Shown here: piece after piece, positions 10,844 through 11,007 of the stretch
Layout: every line of letters begins with the position of its first letter
Position numbering within the stretch: position 1 is the stretch's first letter
Assembly (NCBI GenBank): GCA_036502295.1
Contig: DASXYU010000116.1
Coordinates: forward strand, 1 to 11,007
Direction of reading: 5' to 3'
Length of the DNA stretch: 11,007 nucleotides
Origin: DASXYU01 sp036502295
Lineage (GTDB): Bacteria > Actinomycetota > Actinomycetes > Mycobacteriales > Jatrophihabitantaceae
Translations under genes and position numbers: made by a program
The notes under the pieces: model-generated
What the model saw: the letters and a program-made list of their open reading frames with translations, nothing else
The model's database searches: none
Told to the model about the DNA's origin: nothing

Positions 10844-11007
10844 ATGGAAGACATGAACCGTTGCACCGTCCTCACCATCGCCGCCGTGAGCGCAGGAGGT
10901 GTGGTGCTTGCCGCCTGTGGCGCGTCGGGCTCGTCCTCAGGTCAGTCGTCCTCCTCCTCCCCTTCAGGGCCGTCCCCGTCGTCCCTCCCGGAAAGTTCCC
11001 CCGCGTC
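10844..11007 (+). CDS. Secreted lipoprotein, N-terminal part (gene runs off the window)
   Basis: About 54 codons are visible. The ATG at 10844 gives a short basic N-region, a hydrophobic core (about residues 8-22) and the lipobox LAAC with the lipidated cysteine at C25, followed by a Ser/Pro/Gly-rich linker. The protein should be anchored to the outer face of the membrane. The signal contains NRCTVLT, one residue away from a twin-arginine RRxxL motif. The general look recalls actinobacterial Rieske-type or fasciclin-type lipoproteins, but no mature domain is visible, so no function is assigned. The start is chosen for its 7-nt distance from the ECF -10 at 10831-10836; ATGs at 10838 and 10853 are in the same frame. 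It is divergent from the sigL operon and probably under SigL control. Confidence 0.75.
   Translation, partial: MEDMNRCTVLTIAAVSAGGVVLAACGASGSSSGQSSSSSPSGPSPSSLPESSPA

Overview
The window looks like a chromosomal segment of a high-GC actinobacterium. The gene families support this: an MptB-type mannosyltransferase, DUF2516, a SigL/RslA-type sigma/anti-sigma pair, an MMPL transporter, an actinobacterial CrcB with the N-terminal DPDVDL motif, and an IdeR/DtxR-type iron box. So does the frequent pattern of a TANNNT -10 hexamer lying 6-7 nt before a start codon, as expected for leaderless mRNAs. Genus cannot be fixed from the sequence. No mobile element, CRISPR array, tRNA or rRNA was seen, and all genes look intact apart from the two cut by the window edges.

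Layout. (1) 1-349 (-): N-terminal part of a MurL-like peptidoglycan-precursor epimerase, divergent from a fur-family regulator (402-902, +), which is followed by ygfZ (910-1968, +), an Fe-S-cluster-linked folate-binding protein. (2) 1969-2062: a 72-nt nested palindrome between convergent genes. (3) 2063-2764 (-): bfr (bacterioferritin) and bfd (its [2Fe-2S] ferredoxin), with an iron box just upstream of bfd. (4) 2796-3780 (+): promoter, candidate fluoride riboswitch and two overlapping crcB genes encoding a fluoride exporter pair. (5) 3803-6175 (-): an MMPL/RND transporter. (6) 6296-6601 (+): a DUF2516 membrane protein. (7) 6623-8116 (-): mptB-like mannosyltransferase, divergent across a long palindrome from a 6PGDH/3-hydroxyisobutyrate dehydrogenase-family enzyme (8198-9121, +). 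(8) 9125-10760 (-): a three-gene operon of a 4-TM membrane protein, sigL-like ECF sigma factor and rslA-like zinc anti-sigma factor, divergent from a lipoprotein gene (10844 to the window end, +).

How the parts work together. Iron: a Fur-family regulator, YgfZ and the storage/mobilisation pair Bfr/Bfd form an iron and Fe-S theme in the first 2.8 kb. Fluoride: the crcB mRNA starts at an RNA that folds like the fluoride aptamer, and its 3' edge can alternatively pair with the crcB ribosome-binding site. Envelope stress: the SigL-like factor is held by RslA. Both the sigma operon and the divergent lipoprotein gene carry the same promoter, TGAACC-N16-CGTG, with a start codon exactly 7 nt after each -10. 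This predicts an autoregulated bidirectional SigL switch.

The best candidates for closer study are the SigL-type divergent leaderless promoter pair (10768-10844), the variant fluoride riboswitch with its anti-Shine-Dalgarno arm (2833-2909), the back-to-back bfd/crcB promoters sharing one -35 region, and the two large intergenic palindromes (1976-2047 and 8134-8179).
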